Shown one piece after another: positions 16,061 through 24,959 of a stretch of DNA of 64,000 nucleotides. A program made the translations under genes and the position numbers. The DNA comes from Ruminococcus flavefaciens (lineage in GTDB: Bacteria > Bacillota > Clostridia > Oscillospirales > Ruminococcaceae). Below the pieces are notes generated by a model. It was not told the DNA's origin. It saw only the letters and a program-made list of their open reading frames with translations, and did not search any database. The stretch spans positions 1-64,000 of the forward strand of contig JAMPIL010000003.1 of assembly GCA_023662725.1 (NCBI GenBank). Reading direction: 5' to 3'. How positions within the stretch are numbered: the stretch's first letter is position 1; every line of letters starts with the position of its first letter.

Positions 16061-16342
16061 ATGAGTAAAAAAACAAGAATGTTCGTTTCGGTAATTGCGT
16101 CATTTATTTTGATATTACCGCTTATCAATTGTCTTTGTGCAATTGCTGCCGATGCCGAAAATTCCGATAGCACCGTTTCCAAAACGTTAACCTCGATTAT
16201 TTTTATATTGATTTTTATTGTTGTTTCAGTTTTTTCCGCACTTCTGACATATAAAATAAAAAGAAATAAATCAGATCGTTCAGAAAATACAGCTCAGAGC
16301 AGTGATGATCTGAACAAACATATGAAAAACCAGGAGGATTAA
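16061..16342 (+). CDS. Small membrane protein, unknown
   Basis: The product is 93 residues, with a signal peptide or first helix (about 7-28), a short extracellular stretch (ADAENSDSTVSKT), a second helix (about 45-68) and a basic, Ser/Asn-rich cytoplasmic tail. AAAGGAG precedes the ATG at 16061. A longer in-frame start lies upstream of that site and is unlikely. The stop is one base from the start of the dockerin gene, so the two proteins are probably made together. A possible role in exporting or anchoring the dockerin protein is inference from position only. Confidence 0.7.
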   Translation: MSKKTRMFVSVIASFILILPLINCLCAIAADAENSDSTVSKTLTSIIFILIFIVVSVFSALLTYKIKRNKSDRSENTAQSSDDLNKHMKNQED

Positions 16343-16343
16343 A

Positions 16344-17213
16344 ATGAAAAAAAATGTATTTATAGCCTTTTTAACAGCTTCAGTCTTATTTTCATCATCA
16401 ATTCCTGCCAATACCTACGCTGATACAGATAACGCCGTTGAAGATTACCATACTGTAACGTTTTTAGATTATGACGGACAGGAACTCTCTTCTCTTAAAG
16501 TGAAAACTGGCGAAAATATCGACTATTCTCTGATAGATACCGATTCTGATCCACGTCTTAACAGACACCTTGATATTTACACAGAACAAGCCTTTTCATC
16601 ATGGAATATGACTCCTGAAACGACCGATAAGGATATAACCATTAAGGCGCTTTCAAAAACAGCAGTTATTTCAAAAGAACAGCTTCCGGATAAAACTTTA
16701 TATTTCTCAAAAAGCGGGAATATATCTCTTGACGGACTAAAAGTTATAATAACTATGACAACTCAAGTCCCTACAGGAAATGACGGCGGATTTACAGAAG
16801 AAACATTTGCTGTCGATATTTCTTCAAGCTGCACAGCCGTACCGGCAACCCTTGATGAGGCTTTTAAAGAAGGCGGCAGTTCGGAAATTGAAATTTTTCC
16901 GGTAGGGCAGAATAAAGCTATCGCCTCTTATAACATTGAGTTTTTCGATGGTTTCGGAGACGTTAACAGAGACAATGTTGTAGACGCTGTCGACGCAACC
17001 ATGGTTCTTCGTGCATACACTCTTATCATTTCTGATTCAGAATATGTGGTTCCGGATGATATAAAACAGTTCGGCGACATAAATTTTGACGGAGTTATCG
17101 ATGGTATCGATGCAACTCTGCTGCTAAGATACTATACTCTGGTGATCTCAAATTCCGGAATTACTCTCGATGAGTTTCTCGATATGCACGAAATAAAGCC
17201 CGTTATACCATAA
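16344..17213 (+). CDS. Secreted protein with C-terminal type I dockerin, new N-terminal module
   Basis: The 289-residue protein has a Sec signal peptide (cut near residue 26, TYADTD). A beta-rich module of about 170 residues follows that I cannot assign to any carbohydrate-active family. The C-terminus is a dockerin with two calcium loops (GDVNRDNVVDAVDATMVLR near 205 and GDINFDGVIDGIDATLLLR near 245), each with D-x-N/D-x-D spacing and a helix. The dockerin would plug the protein into a scaffoldin cohesin in the cellulosome. The start VTFLDYDGQELSSLKVKTGE resembles bacterial repeat or MucBP-like beta modules. A strong ribosome site (AGGAGG) lies nine bases before the ATG. Confidence 0.85.
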   Translation: MKKNVFIAFLTASVLFSSSIPANTYADTDNAVEDYHTVTFLDYDGQELSSLKVKTGENIDYSLIDTDSDPRLNRHLDIYTEQAFSSWNMTPETTDKDITIKALSKTAVISKEQLPDKTLYFSKSGNISLDGLKVIITMTTQVPTGNDGGFTEETFAVDISSSCTAVPATLDEAFKEGGSSEIEIFPVGQNKAIASYNIEFFDGFGDVNRDNVVDAVDATMVLRAYTLIISDSEYVVPDDIKQFGDINFDGVIDGIDATLLLRYYTLVISNSGITLDEFLDMHEIKPVIP

Positions 17214-17258
17214 TTTCAGGAAAAAATATCGTTATATGAAAAAAATTGTTTTTTTCTA

Positions 17259-17287
17259 TTGAAATTATGTTGGTTTTAGTGTATAAT
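17259..17287 (+). promoter_or_regulatory. SigA promoter of glyA
   Basis: TTGAAA (17259-17264) and TATAAT (17282-17287) are 17 bases apart, 37 bases before the glyA start codon. No riboswitch-sized leader is present. Confidence 0.75.
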
Positions 17288-17324
17288 TATTTTATATTGA
17301 AATTACAAAGGAGTGCAATTACCA

Positions 17325-18581
17325 ATGTACAACGATCTTATGGATTCAATCGGTTTTGTTAAGGGATATGATCCCGAAATCGGCGAAGCAATGGACAAAG
17401 AACTTGCTCGTCAGCAGAGAAATCTTGAACTTATCGCAAGCGAGAATATCGTTTCGCCTGCTGTTATGGCAGCAATGGGTTCAGTTCTCACCAATAAATA
17501 TGCAGAGGGATACCCCGGAAAACGTTACTACGGCGGATGCCAGTGCGTTGACGAAGTTGAAGCCATCGCTATTGAAAGAGCTAAAGAACTTTTCGGAGCT
17601 AAATTCGCTAATGTTCAGCCGCATTCGGGCGCTCAGGCTAATACTGCCGCTTATTTCGCTGTTCTTCAGCCCGGAGACACTGTTCTCGGAATGAGCCTTG
17701 CAGACGGCGGACACCTTACTCACGGTTCACCCGTTAATCTTTCCGGTAAATATTTCAACTTTGTTTCATATGGTCTCGATGATACAACCGAAACGATTAA
17801 TTATGATACTGTTCAGAAACTTGCAGAAGAACATAAGCCCAAGCTTATCGTTGCCGGAGCAAGCGCTTATCCAAGAGCTATCGACTTCAAAAAGCTTTCA
17901 GAAATAGCTAAATCCGTGGGGGCGCTCTTCATGGTCGATATGGCTCATATTGCCGGACTTGTTGCAGCAGGCGTTCATGAATCACCTGTTCCTTATGCCG
18001 ACATCACAACAACTACAACTCATAAGACTCTTAGAGGTCCAAGAGGCGGTCTTATTCTCACAAACGACGAAGCTCTTGCTAAAAAGATCAATTCTGCTAT
18101 CTTCCCGGGAACTCAGGGAGGTCCTCTCATGCATACTATCGCTGCTAAGGCTGTATGCTTCGGCGAGGCTCTTAAGCCTGAATTCAAGGAGTATCAGAAG
18201 CGTATCGTTGAGAACGCAAAGGCTCTTGCCGACGGTCTTGTAAAGAGAGGATTCAACCTCGTTTCAGGCGGTACGGACAATCACCTTATGCTCGTTGATC
18301 TTCGTCCGTTCAACATTACAGGTAAAGAACTTGAGCATCGTCTCGATGAAGTTTATATCACTGTAAACAAGAACGCTATCCACAACGATCCTGAAAAGCC
18401 TTTCGTAACAAGCGGTATCAGAATCGGTACTCCTGCCGTTACAACAAGAGGTCTCGGCGTTGAAGAGATGGAAAAAATCGCTGAATACATTTACCTCTGC
18501 GCTACTGATTTCGAGAATAAGGCTGACGAGATCCGTGCAGGCGTTAACGCTATCTGCGAAAAGTTCCCGCTTTATAAATAA
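17325..18581 (+). CDS. glyA: Serine hydroxymethyltransferase
   Basis: GlyA interconverts serine and glycine with tetrahydrofolate and supplies one-carbon units in the cytoplasm. The 418-residue product has family length. It shows [12 protein letters not shown] near the N-terminus, [13 protein letters not shown], the glycine-rich [11 protein letters not shown], and [14 protein letters not shown] with the pyridoxal-phosphate Lys. The start is the ATG at 17325. An in-frame GTG at 17313 is part of the AAAGGAG ribosome site and is rejected. Codon use (CTC/CTT, GCT-rich) differs from many neighbours in a way expected of a highly expressed gene. It stands alone between its own promoter and terminator. 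Confidence 0.97.
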   Translation: MYNDLMDSIGFVKGYDPEIGEAMDKELARQQRNLELIASENIVSPAVMAAMGSVLTNKYAEGYPGKRYYGGCQCVDEVEAIAIERAKELFGAKFANVQPHSGAQANTAAYFAVLQPGDTVLGMSLADGGHLTHGSPVNLSGKYFNFVSYGLDDTTETINYDTVQKLAEEHKPKLIVAGASAYPRAIDFKKLSEIAKSVGALFMVDMAHIAGLVAAGVHESPVPYADITTTTTHKTLRGPRGGLILTNDEALAKKINSAIFPGTQGGPLMHTIAAKAVCFGEALKPEFKEYQKRIVENAKALADGLVKRGFNLVSGGTDNHLMLVDLRPFNITGKELEHRLDEVYITVNKNAIHNDPEKPFVTSGIRIGTPAVTTRGLGVEEMEKIAEYIYLCATDFENKADEIRAGVNAICEKFPLYK

Positions 18582-18594
18582 TTTTTGAATATTA

Positions 18595-18627
18595 CGGGAC
18601 GGACAGGCTCTCCGTCCCGATATTTTT
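18595..18627 (+). terminator. glyA terminator
   Basis: CGGGACGGA pairs with TCCGTCCCG around a 7-base loop (18595-18619), followed by ATATTTTTATT. It lies 14 bases after the stop codon. Confidence 0.9.
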
Positions 18628-18671
18628 ATTATATTTTGATAATATAAATCGGAATTTAGAGGAGATAAGTT

Positions 18672-19112
18672 ATGAGCAAAATGACAACTTTATTGCAGAA
18701 AATGAAATCTCTGTGTGATAACAATAATGGTAAGGACACATTTAATTCTCCAGTAACAGATGAAGAAATATCTACTTGGGAGGCGGAACACAATGTAAAG
18801 CTCTGTGATGAACTGAAAGATTTTTATCTTTTTAGCAATGGTATGGATTTACGTATCTGTTTCTCAACATTCAGTATCTGTTCGTTTGATAAAATCACTT
18901 TCAGAGAAGGCGGCTTATTTGGATATGGAGAATTTGAAGGTTATATGGAAATAGGTGACTTTGTGGGAGATGGTTCAGTAATCTGTATAAATAGAAATTA
19001 TAATGTTTGCTGTATATTTGAAGGTGATGCTGAGATAACTGAATACTCACTTACAGAATTAATTGAAAGAGAACTTGAACATCTTGAAGAAAAAATCGAA
19101 TACCGAAAATGA
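18672..19112 (+). CDS. SUKH (SMI1/KNR4) family protein, immunity type
   Basis: The 146-residue protein has the SUKH signature: an N-terminal helix, ISTWEAEHNVKLCDELKDFY, the FSNGMDL turn, then strands (DKITFREG, GDFVGDGSVICIN, CCIFEGD) and a C-terminal helix. Bacterial SUKH proteins are mostly immunity proteins that neutralise nuclease toxins of contact-dependent or polymorphic systems. No toxin gene is visible nearby, so it may be an orphan immunity gene or serve another binding role. GAGGAG precedes the ATG. The gene is followed within about 35 bases by repeat copy A. Confidence 0.75.
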   Translation: MSKMTTLLQKMKSLCDNNNGKDTFNSPVTDEEISTWEAEHNVKLCDELKDFYLFSNGMDLRICFSTFSICSFDKITFREGGLFGYGEFEGYMEIGDFVGDGSVICINRNYNVCCIFEGDAEITEYSLTELIERELEHLEEKIEYRK

Positions 19113-19144
19113 AAAGAACAGAATAACTAAGTTCCTATACTGTA

Positions 19145-19272
19145 AATTCTGATTTATCGCGGTAAATTCCAGTGAGCGAAAGCAGACTTGCATTCCGCAG
19201 AAAGTAACGAGCTTGCGAGTGGGAACGTGATATGCGGTCAAGCTGGCTGCAGCTTGAAATTCTGATTTATAT
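19145..19272 (+). repeat. Dispersed intergenic repeat, copy A
   Basis: About 110-125 bases are shared with 21247-21353 (direct) and 24957-25072 (inverted). The unit contains GAGCGAAAGCAGACT, GTAACGAGCTTGCGAGTG, TATGCGGTCAAGCTG and a perfect 7-bp hairpin CAAGCTG-4-CAGCTTG near its end. Copy A is bounded by the direct repeat AATTCTGATTTAT (19147 and 19260). A short reverse frame runs through it, but one-base indels between copies break that frame, so it is not coding. It starts just behind the SUKH stop codon. Confidence 0.85.
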
Positions 19273-19301
19273 TGCCAATTTAGTAATAGAAGAGGTAAAT
19301 T

Positions 19302-19490
19302 ATGAGTGATGAATTAGCAAAATTTATCGAAATCTTAATAAAAGTTCAAAACGAACTTTTAGAAAATTTTTCTACCAGAGATGAAGCAATAGAATATTTT
19401 GTAAAAGAAACAAATTTATCAGAAAAAGAATGTTCTGATGCTTATGACATTTTAGTTAAAATTGATTTTTCTAAAAATATACAGCAATAA
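19302..19490 (+). CDS. Small helical protein, unknown
   Basis: The 62-residue product is acidic and helical (LAKFIEILIKVQNELLENF, DEAIEYFVKETNLSEKECSDAYDIL). It resembles three-helix DNA- or protein-binding modules but has no named motif. AGAGG lies eight bases before the ATG. It sits between repeat copy A and the zinc-ribbon membrane protein gene, in the block framed by copies A and B. Confidence 0.5.
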   Translation: MSDELAKFIEILIKVQNELLENFSTRDEAIEYFVKETNLSEKECSDAYDILVKIDFSKNIQQ

Positions 19491-19512
19491 ATTAGGAAAG
19501 GTGAACTGAAAA

Positions 19513-20697
19513 GTGTACATAAGAGATAAACTTATCAAATTCCTGAAAATAAAAAATGTTATCTTTATAATTGCCGGAATATTCAATGTCGCAGTATCGG
19601 TTTATACGCTGGCTTCACTGTTCTCTACCTATAGAGATATGGAAATCGTTATGGAAGCAAAAGCTGCTCCGGGTTCTATCATGTCTATCAAAATCGGTAT
19701 TATTCTTCTGATCATAGCAGCTATTTCACGGCATCTGATCGGAGATGCGAATTTCTATTCGAGTTATTTTGAGGGAGATTTGAACGGTTACATAAAATAC
19801 AGCGATTTAGCCGAAGTAACCGGCAAAAATATGTATATCGTAATGCTCCAGCTTTGTTTTTTCCGTCTTATCTATATGAAGGGTTATACGCTTAAATTTT
19901 CAGACAATTCAGAACAGATCATTCTGAATAGTAAAAAATGCCTGTGCGAATGCAAAAACTGCGGCGCTCCGATCGAAAAAAGAATATATTTTACCGGAAT
20001 CTGCTCCTATTGCGGAAGTTCAGACCTGTTTGCAAGAGTTTTAACTGATAACAAGTTCTACAGTATTCAAAATAATATGCAAGACGGAGTTAAAAAACCG
20101 GGATTCTATACGTCAAAAAATCTTACTTTACGAAAAGTATTATTTCCGATATTCCTGATACTTGAATTATCTGTAGTTTGTATTTTAACAATGATGTGTC
20201 TGGATTATATTTTTAAATATAACGATAAGGAATACCTGACAGAGGTTCTGTTATCGGGTAAAAGTTATTCTTCTTTCGAGCTTATAAAACGTGAAATAAT
20301 GGATATTATCATTGGGGACATTATATTCATTATTGCTTTTATCCCTTTAATCTGCAACATCATCAAAAAAATAATATGCCTATATACTGCCGATGATTGT
20401 TCGTGTTACTTTTCAAGATGTAAAACTCCGTTTGTTGATATTAAAAATCTTCCGATCAGAAAAAATACATCGTCTGAAAAAAGAAAAGTAAAATCAGTGA
20501 ACAGTGCGCTTCGTCATCGTTATCTTATGAATTGTACTTTTGAAAAACATGACGGAAATCTGAAATTAGCTCTTGCCAAGAAAGTGGTCAAGGATGAATG
20601 TCCGTCTTGCGGAGCGCCTATTGTCGGTGCAGTTGACGAGCATTACAAATGCAGATACTGTGATAATATAATCATGGGTGTGGTCAGCAAAAAATAA
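19513..20697 (+). CDS. Membrane protein with two zinc ribbons, unknown
   Basis: The 394-residue protein has four hydrophobic segments (about 14-36, 55-74, 213-237 and 262-286) and two cytoplasmic zinc ribbons: CKNCGAPIEKRI..CSYCGS near 150-172, and CPSCGAPIVGAVDE..CRYCDN near 363-387. The CGAPI pattern is shared by both and is common in Firmicutes proteins of unknown role. The start is a GTG with GGAAAGGTG upstream. The gene lies in the block between repeat copies A and B with a small gene and a Nudix gene. No transport or enzymatic motif is visible. Confidence 0.7.
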   Translation: MYIRDKLIKFLKIKNVIFIIAGIFNVAVSVYTLASLFSTYRDMEIVMEAKAAPGSIMSIKIGIILLIIAAISRHLIGDANFYSSYFEGDLNGYIKYSDLAEVTGKNMYIVMLQLCFFRLIYMKGYTLKFSDNSEQIILNSKKCLCECKNCGAPIEKRIYFTGICSYCGSSDLFARVLTDNKFYSIQNNMQDGVKKPGFYTSKNLTLRKVLFPIFLILELSVVCILTMMCLDYIFKYNDKEYLTEVLLSGKSYSSFELIKREIMDIIIGDIIFIIAFIPLICNIIKKIICLYTADDCSCYFSRCKTPFVDIKNLPIRKNTSSEKRKVKSVNSALRHRYLMNCTFEKHDGNLKLALAKKVVKDECPSCGAPIVGAVDEHYKCRYCDNIIMGVVSKK

Positions 20698-20734
20698 CTA
20701 AAATCAATATTATTGAAAGTAATGGTGAGAAAAT

Positions 20735-21247
20735 ATGCATTATATTTATTGTCCAAAGTGCGGTGAAAAACTGATAGGCAAAACAGCAGGTGATGATGGA
20801 GTTGTGCCATTTTGTACGCAATGCAATCAATATTGGTTTGACTCATTTGCAAGCTGTAGCATAGTATTGGTAGCAAATCAATATAACGATATTGCACTTT
20901 TAAGGCAATTGTATATGTCGGATAAATTCACCTCCTTTGTTTCCGGATATATTGCCCCCGGAGAAAGTGCAGAGGAAGCTGCTGCCAGAGAAGTTAAAGA
21001 AGAATTAGGAATTGATATCGAAAAACTTAAATATGCAGGAACTTATTGGTTTGATTCTAAGGATATTCTCATGCATGGATTTATCGGCTTCACCTCAAAA
21101 TGTGATTTCAAACTTTCAAGCGAAGTTGATTCAGCTGAGTGGATTCCCGCATTAAAATCTCCTGAAACAATGTTTCCTGATAGACCAGGAAATGCAATGT
21201 ATCCGATTTACAGAAAATATTTGAAAATGATAGGTTTATCCGAGTGA
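20735..21247 (+). CDS. Nudix hydrolase with N-terminal zinc ribbon (NudC-like)
   Basis: The 170-residue protein starts with a zinc ribbon (YCPKCGEKL..PFCTQCNQ), then a Nudix domain with a complete box: G-5-E-7-REVKEELGI (near residues 70-93), where the Glu residues bind catalytic magnesium. Ribbon plus Nudix recalls NudC and NADH pyrophosphatases, which hydrolyse NAD(H) or NAD-capped RNA. This protein is shorter and lacks the large N-terminal NudC domain, so the substrate is open. The stop codon touches repeat copy B. Confidence 0.8.
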   Translation: MHYIYCPKCGEKLIGKTAGDDGVVPFCTQCNQYWFDSFASCSIVLVANQYNDIALLRQLYMSDKFTSFVSGYIAPGESAEEAAAREVKEELGIDIEKLKYAGTYWFDSKDILMHGFIGFTSKCDFKLSSEVDSAEWIPALKSPETMFPDRPGNAMYPIYRKYLKMIGLSE

Positions 21248-21353
21248 TAATTCCAGTGAGCGAAAGCAGACTTGCGTTCCGCATATAGTAACGAGCTTGC
21301 GAGTGGAACGTGATATGCGGTCAAGCTGACTGCAGCTTGAAATTTTGATTTAT
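21247..21353 (+). repeat. Dispersed intergenic repeat, copy B
   Basis: It is a direct copy of the unit at 19145-19272, differing by a handful of substitutions and one missing G after GCGAGTGG. The terminal hairpin is kept (CAAGCTG-ACTG-CAGCTTG), with changes only in the loop. It begins at the stop codon of the Nudix gene. Copies A and B frame the 19302-21247 gene block in the same orientation. Confidence 0.85.
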
Positions 21354-21397
21354 ATATCAATGAAATTTATAAATATAATTCATAAAGGAGAATCAAT

Positions 21398-22669
21398 ATG
21401 CCAGCGCCGTTAGCCGATAGAATACGCCCTAAAACTCTTGCCGATGTTGTCGGACAGGAGCATATTCTTGCCGAAGGAAAACCGCTCCGCAGAATAATCG
21501 AAAGCGGACGTATACCAAATATGATTTTCTATGGACCGTCAGGTGTGGGAAAAACCACGGTTGCAAGAATCATTGCCGAAAACTGCGACATGACTCTTCA
21601 TAAGCTCAACGGAACAAATTCCTCTGTTTCCGATATCAAGGACGTTGTTGCACAAATCGGAACGTTTGCTGCTGAAAACGGGATACTCCTCTATTTGGAC
21701 GAGATTCAGTATCTTAACAAGAAGCAGCAGCAAAGTCTTCTTGAATACATCGAAAACGGAGATATAACTCTTATCGCCTCAACTACTGAAAATCCATACT
21801 TCTCAGTATACAACGCAGTTATCAGCCGCAGTACCGTTTTTGAATTCAAGCCCGTAACCGCTGAACAGCTCGTTCCGGCTATAAAACGTGCTTTCAGAAT
21901 AATTTCAGCAGAAAACGGAGCTGAAATTATTGCTGACGAAAATGTTATGCTTCAAATTGCCTACAACTGCGGCGGAGATGTCCGCAAGGCTATGAATACA
22001 GCTGAACTGGCTACTGTTTGCGGTGAAATTTCGAATGGAAGAGTCACAGTTACTCCTGATTCTCTGAATATACTCGCTCAGAGGAGCAATATGCGTTACG
22101 ACCGTGACGGCGATCAGCATTACGATATTCTTTCAGCGTTCCATAAATCAGTTCGTGGCTCAGACGAAAATGCTGCTCTTCATTACGCTGCAAGACTGAT
22201 CGAAGCCGGAGATATCGTTTCACTTTGCAGACGATTGCTCTGTATTGCTTCCGAGGACGTGGGACTTGCTTATCCGCAGGCAGTCGTTATAACCAAAGCT
22301 TGTGTCGATTCCGCACTCCAGCTCGGACTTCCCGAAGCAAAACTTCCTATCGCAGAAGCAACTATACTGCTTGCAACTGCTCCTAAGTCAAATAGCGCAT
22401 GCAACGCTATAAACGCTGCTTTGGATGATCTGAGGAACTGCGATGCTCTCGATTTTCCACGTCATCTTCAAAATAAGCATTTTGACGGAAATGGCGCAAA
22501 AATAGTTGGACAGCATTATCTTTATCCGCATGAATATCCGAATCATTATGTCAAGCAGCAATATCTTCCCGATGCTCTCGCAGGACATATTTACTATGAA
22601 TTCGGCGATAATAAGCAGGAACAGGCTGCTGCTGCATACAGACAAAAAATTTTGAACGACCTTAAATAA
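21398..22669 (+). CDS. rarA: Replication-associated recombination protein A (RarA/MgsA)
   Basis: RarA is a tetrameric AAA+ ATPase related to clamp loaders that acts at stalled replication forks. The 423-residue product has family length. It shows MPAPLADRIRP at the start, Walker A GPSGVGKTT (about 48-56), Walker B LLYLDEIQ, sensor 1 IASTTENPYFS, the arginine-finger SRS, and the C-terminal tetramerisation domain (RGSDENAALHYAARLI, SEDVGLAYPQA). The AAAGGAGAATCAAT site precedes the ATG. It stands alone behind repeat copy B and ends at a strong shared terminator. Confidence 0.93.
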   Translation: MPAPLADRIRPKTLADVVGQEHILAEGKPLRRIIESGRIPNMIFYGPSGVGKTTVARIIAENCDMTLHKLNGTNSSVSDIKDVVAQIGTFAAENGILLYLDEIQYLNKKQQQSLLEYIENGDITLIASTTENPYFSVYNAVISRSTVFEFKPVTAEQLVPAIKRAFRIISAENGAEIIADENVMLQIAYNCGGDVRKAMNTAELATVCGEISNGRVTVTPDSLNILAQRSNMRYDRDGDQHYDILSAFHKSVRGSDENAALHYAARLIEAGDIVSLCRRLLCIASEDVGLAYPQAVVITKACVDSALQLGLPEAKLPIAEATILLATAPKSNSACNAINAALDDLRNCDALDFPRHLQNKHFDGNGAKIVGQHYLYPHEYPNHYVKQQYLPDALAGHIYYEFGDNKQEQAAAAYRQKILNDLK

Positions 22670-22672
22670 ATG

Positions 22673-22709
22673 AAAAACTTGCTGAAAAATCAGCAAGTTT
22701 TTATTATTA
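22673..22709. terminator. Bidirectional terminator between rarA and the MATE gene
   Basis: AAAAACTTGCTGA pairs perfectly with TCAGCAAGTTTTT around a 4-A loop (22673-22702), with T-rich sequence on both strands. Confidence 0.9.
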
Positions 22710-24077
22710 TGCCGGCTGTAATTGATCATTTATCGGCTCTGTCTGAGTGAGATTATTAAGCCACATATACTTTTTATAGTGCTTATAAACTGCCGGAAGT
22801 TTTACTATTTCATCTATGTTTATAAGAATATAAACTGCAAGAACCGGCAGCTTAAAAATGAACGCAGAAATAATTCCGATCGGAACAGTAACAAGCCACA
22901 TTGTTACTCCATCACATTTAAAACCAAATCGTGTATCCCCTCCGGATGGGAAAATTCCTGCTATAACTGTCATATTCATCGCTTTTCCTATAACATAATA
23001 CGAACTTACAACAAGCATAACACGCAGATAACCCTGTGCTGTATCCGAAAGACTTGAAAATAACGGAACAAAAGGAATAACGCACAAAATTGCTCCACCC
23101 GATATCAATCCGCAGATAAGAGAAATTTTGCAAAGCTTTGAACCGCAGTATTTCGCCTTTTCGATCAATCCCTGACCAAGCAGCGAACCGATCATTATTC
23201 CGCTTGCCGACGCAACTCCCTGACACATACATATTGAAAGATTTTTTATAATATTTGCAATCGAATTTGCCGCAGCAGCGTCGCTTCCCATGTGTCCCAT
23301 AATTACAGTGTACATTGTGAAACCGATTCCCCACACAAGGTTATTTCCAAAAATAGGAACGGAAAATTTACGATAATCTTTTTTCAGCAAATTATCGTTG
23401 TGTATACAAAGCGATAAACGGATCTTTATACTGTCTTTTTTCAACATAACAATCATTGTCCATACAAGTTCGACAGCTTTTGAAATTACTGTTGCAACGG
23501 CTGCACCTGCAATTTCCATGCGTGGAAAAACTCCCACTCCGAAAATCAGAAGCCAGTTAAGAATAATATTCATAACAACCGAAACAGAGCTTATCAGCGA
23601 ACTTTTTCCGGCGTGTCCGCAGTTTTTCATAATGCACAGATATATCTGAGAAATTCCCAATAAAAAATATGAAAGCGAAACTGCACGAAGATATTCTGCG
23701 CCTTTTTCTATAAGGATTGTATCAGAAGCAAAACACTTCATAAGTAAACGAGGACAGAAAAATGATGCGGCTGAAAATATAATTGAAATAGGTATCATTA
23801 TCTTCATGCCTATACCGATAATTTTTTCTATTGACGCTTTATCGTTTATCCCCCAATACTGCGCTGCGAGTATTGATATTCCTCCTGTCACAGAAAATAT
23901 AAATAAACTGAATACAAATTGAACCTGTCCGGCAAGAGAAACAGCCGACAGTGAATCCTGATTTAAAAATCCAAGCATAACCGCATCAGAAACGTTTACA
24001 AGAGAAAGCATAAGCTGCTGCATTGTTATAGGAATAACAAGCGAAAGAAGTTTTCTTCTGAATTCTGATTTTTCCAT
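22707..24077 (-). CDS. MATE family multidrug/Na+ antiporter
   Basis: The 456-residue inner-membrane protein has about twelve hydrophobic helices in two six-helix halves. Each half begins with a MATE-type segment (VIPITMQQLMLSLVNVSDAVMLG in pieces near 14-36, and SVPIFGNNLVWGIGFT near 235-250). MATE proteins export drugs or metabolites in exchange for Na+ or H+. Typical landmarks are visible (NVSDAVMLG, AAQYWG, GIFPSGGDTRFGFKCD). AAAGGCGG precedes the start. Upstream, a TATAAT on the minus strand at 24159-24164 is a weak promoter candidate. The substrate cannot be read from the sequence. Confidence 0.88.
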   Translation of the reverse strand: MEKSEFRRKLLSLVIPITMQQLMLSLVNVSDAVMLGFLNQDSLSAVSLAGQVQFVFSLFIFSVTGGISILAAQYWGINDKASIEKIIGIGMKIMIPISIIFSAASFFCPRLLMKCFASDTILIEKGAEYLRAVSLSYFLLGISQIYLCIMKNCGHAGKSSLISSVSVVMNIILNWLLIFGVGVFPRMEIAGAAVATVISKAVELVWTMIVMLKKDSIKIRLSLCIHNDNLLKKDYRKFSVPIFGNNLVWGIGFTMYTVIMGHMGSDAAAANSIANIIKNLSICMCQGVASASGIMIGSLLGQGLIEKAKYCGSKLCKISLICGLISGGAILCVIPFVPLFSSLSDTAQGYLRVMLVVSSYYVIGKAMNMTVIAGIFPSGGDTRFGFKCDGVTMWLVTVPIGIISAFIFKLPVLAVYILINIDEIVKLPAVYKHYKKYMWLNNLTQTEPINDQLQPA

Positions 24078-24264
24078 AAAATCAACCGCCTTTTAAATAA
24101 TAACCTTAATTAATGGTTCGTATATTGATAAGTTCATTGTCTCATCAATACTGCAATCATTATATTATTGTTTCATGTTTATTTCTATCATATTTATGCA
24201 GTTTTTTATATTTTTTTGGCATGATTTTGTTTCGTGTTCTTTGTGTGAAATAATTCATTTTGTC

Positions 24265-24293
24265 TTGACTTTAGTAAAAAAATGTGTTAAAAT
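24265..24293 (+). promoter_or_regulatory. SigA promoter of the zinc-ribbon gene
   Basis: TTGACT (24265-24270) and TAAAAT (24288-24293) are 17 bases apart. The 24078-24398 gap holds this promoter, an AT-rich stretch and a leader of about 100 bases without obvious strong folding. No other gene is seen in it. Confidence 0.7.
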
Positions 24294-24398
24294 ACAATTA
24301 TATCGATCCCTTGCTCATTTCTAAGAATAATTTGAGGTTTTGGGAGATAAATACAAGAAAAATATAATACAGCAATATTATATAAGGAGGATATTACC

Positions 24399-24959
24399 AT
24401 GGGTTTTTTGGATTCAGTTAAAGGCTTTGCAGGAAAAGTTGGCGATACAGTTGAAAAGGGCGCTAAGAGCGTAAGCGAAAGCTCTAAAAAAATGACTGAA
24501 AAATCAAGAGTTAAAAAAGAGATCACTCAGCTTGAAAACGAGATAAATAACGCTTACTACGCTATCGGTAAAAAATACTTCGAGCTTAATTCTGCTGATC
24601 CGGCGGATGAATATGCTGCTCCTGTAAACGATATAATCCAAAAGAGCGAGAGGGCAGAAAAGTTCAGACTTCTTCTTGCTTCGATGGAAGATAAGCAGCC
24701 TTGCTCCAACTGCGGTGCAGAGGTTATGAAAGGTCAGCGTTTCTGTGATAAATGCGGCGCTCAGGTAGAATTTGTCGCTCCGCCCATTATCGAGGGATTC
24801 AACGACGCTCCTGTTGTTCCCGAGCCTGTTCCGGTTCAGACTGTTGAAAGCGTTGTAGAACCTGCTCCTTCAGCACCAACAAAAAAAGTATGCTCCAACT
24901 GCGGCGCTTCTTTCGATGAGGGACAGAATTTCTGCGATAAGTGCGGTACAAAATTATAA
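24399..24959 (+). CDS. Zinc-ribbon protein with coiled-coil N-terminus
   Basis: The 186-residue protein begins with an amphipathic helix (MGFLDSVKGFAGKVGDTVEKG) and a coiled coil (VKKEITQLENEINNAYYAIGKKY). It then carries two near-identical zinc ribbons (CSNCGAEVMKGQRFCDKCG near 99-117 and CSNCGASFDEGQNFCDKCG near 166-184) joined by a Pro/Val-rich linker. Such zinc-ribbon proteins are frequent in Ruminococcaceae and are usually annotated only as zinc-ribbon domain proteins. Adaptor or membrane-surface roles are guesses. The ribosome site AAGGAGG is strong. Its stop codon lies within repeat copy C. Confidence 0.8.
   Translation: MGFLDSVKGFAGKVGDTVEKGAKSVSESSKKMTEKSRVKKEITQLENEINNAYYAIGKKYFELNSADPADEYAAPVNDIIQKSERAEKFRLLLASMEDKQPCSNCGAEVMKGQRFCDKCGAQVEFVAPPIIEGFNDAPVVPEPVPVQTVESVVEPAPSAPTKKVCSNCGASFDEGQNFCDKCGTKL

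Noticed and set aside
17313..17324. GTG start for glyA four codons upstream
   Set aside because: The GTG is formed by the AAAGGAGTG ribosome site itself, and the ATG at 17325 is correctly spaced.
19059..19241. Reverse reading frame through repeat copy A (HVPTRKLVTFCGMQVCFRS), also seen in copy C
   Set aside because: Copy B has a one-base deletion that breaks the frame, there is no ribosome site, and substitutions follow hairpin conservation, not codons.
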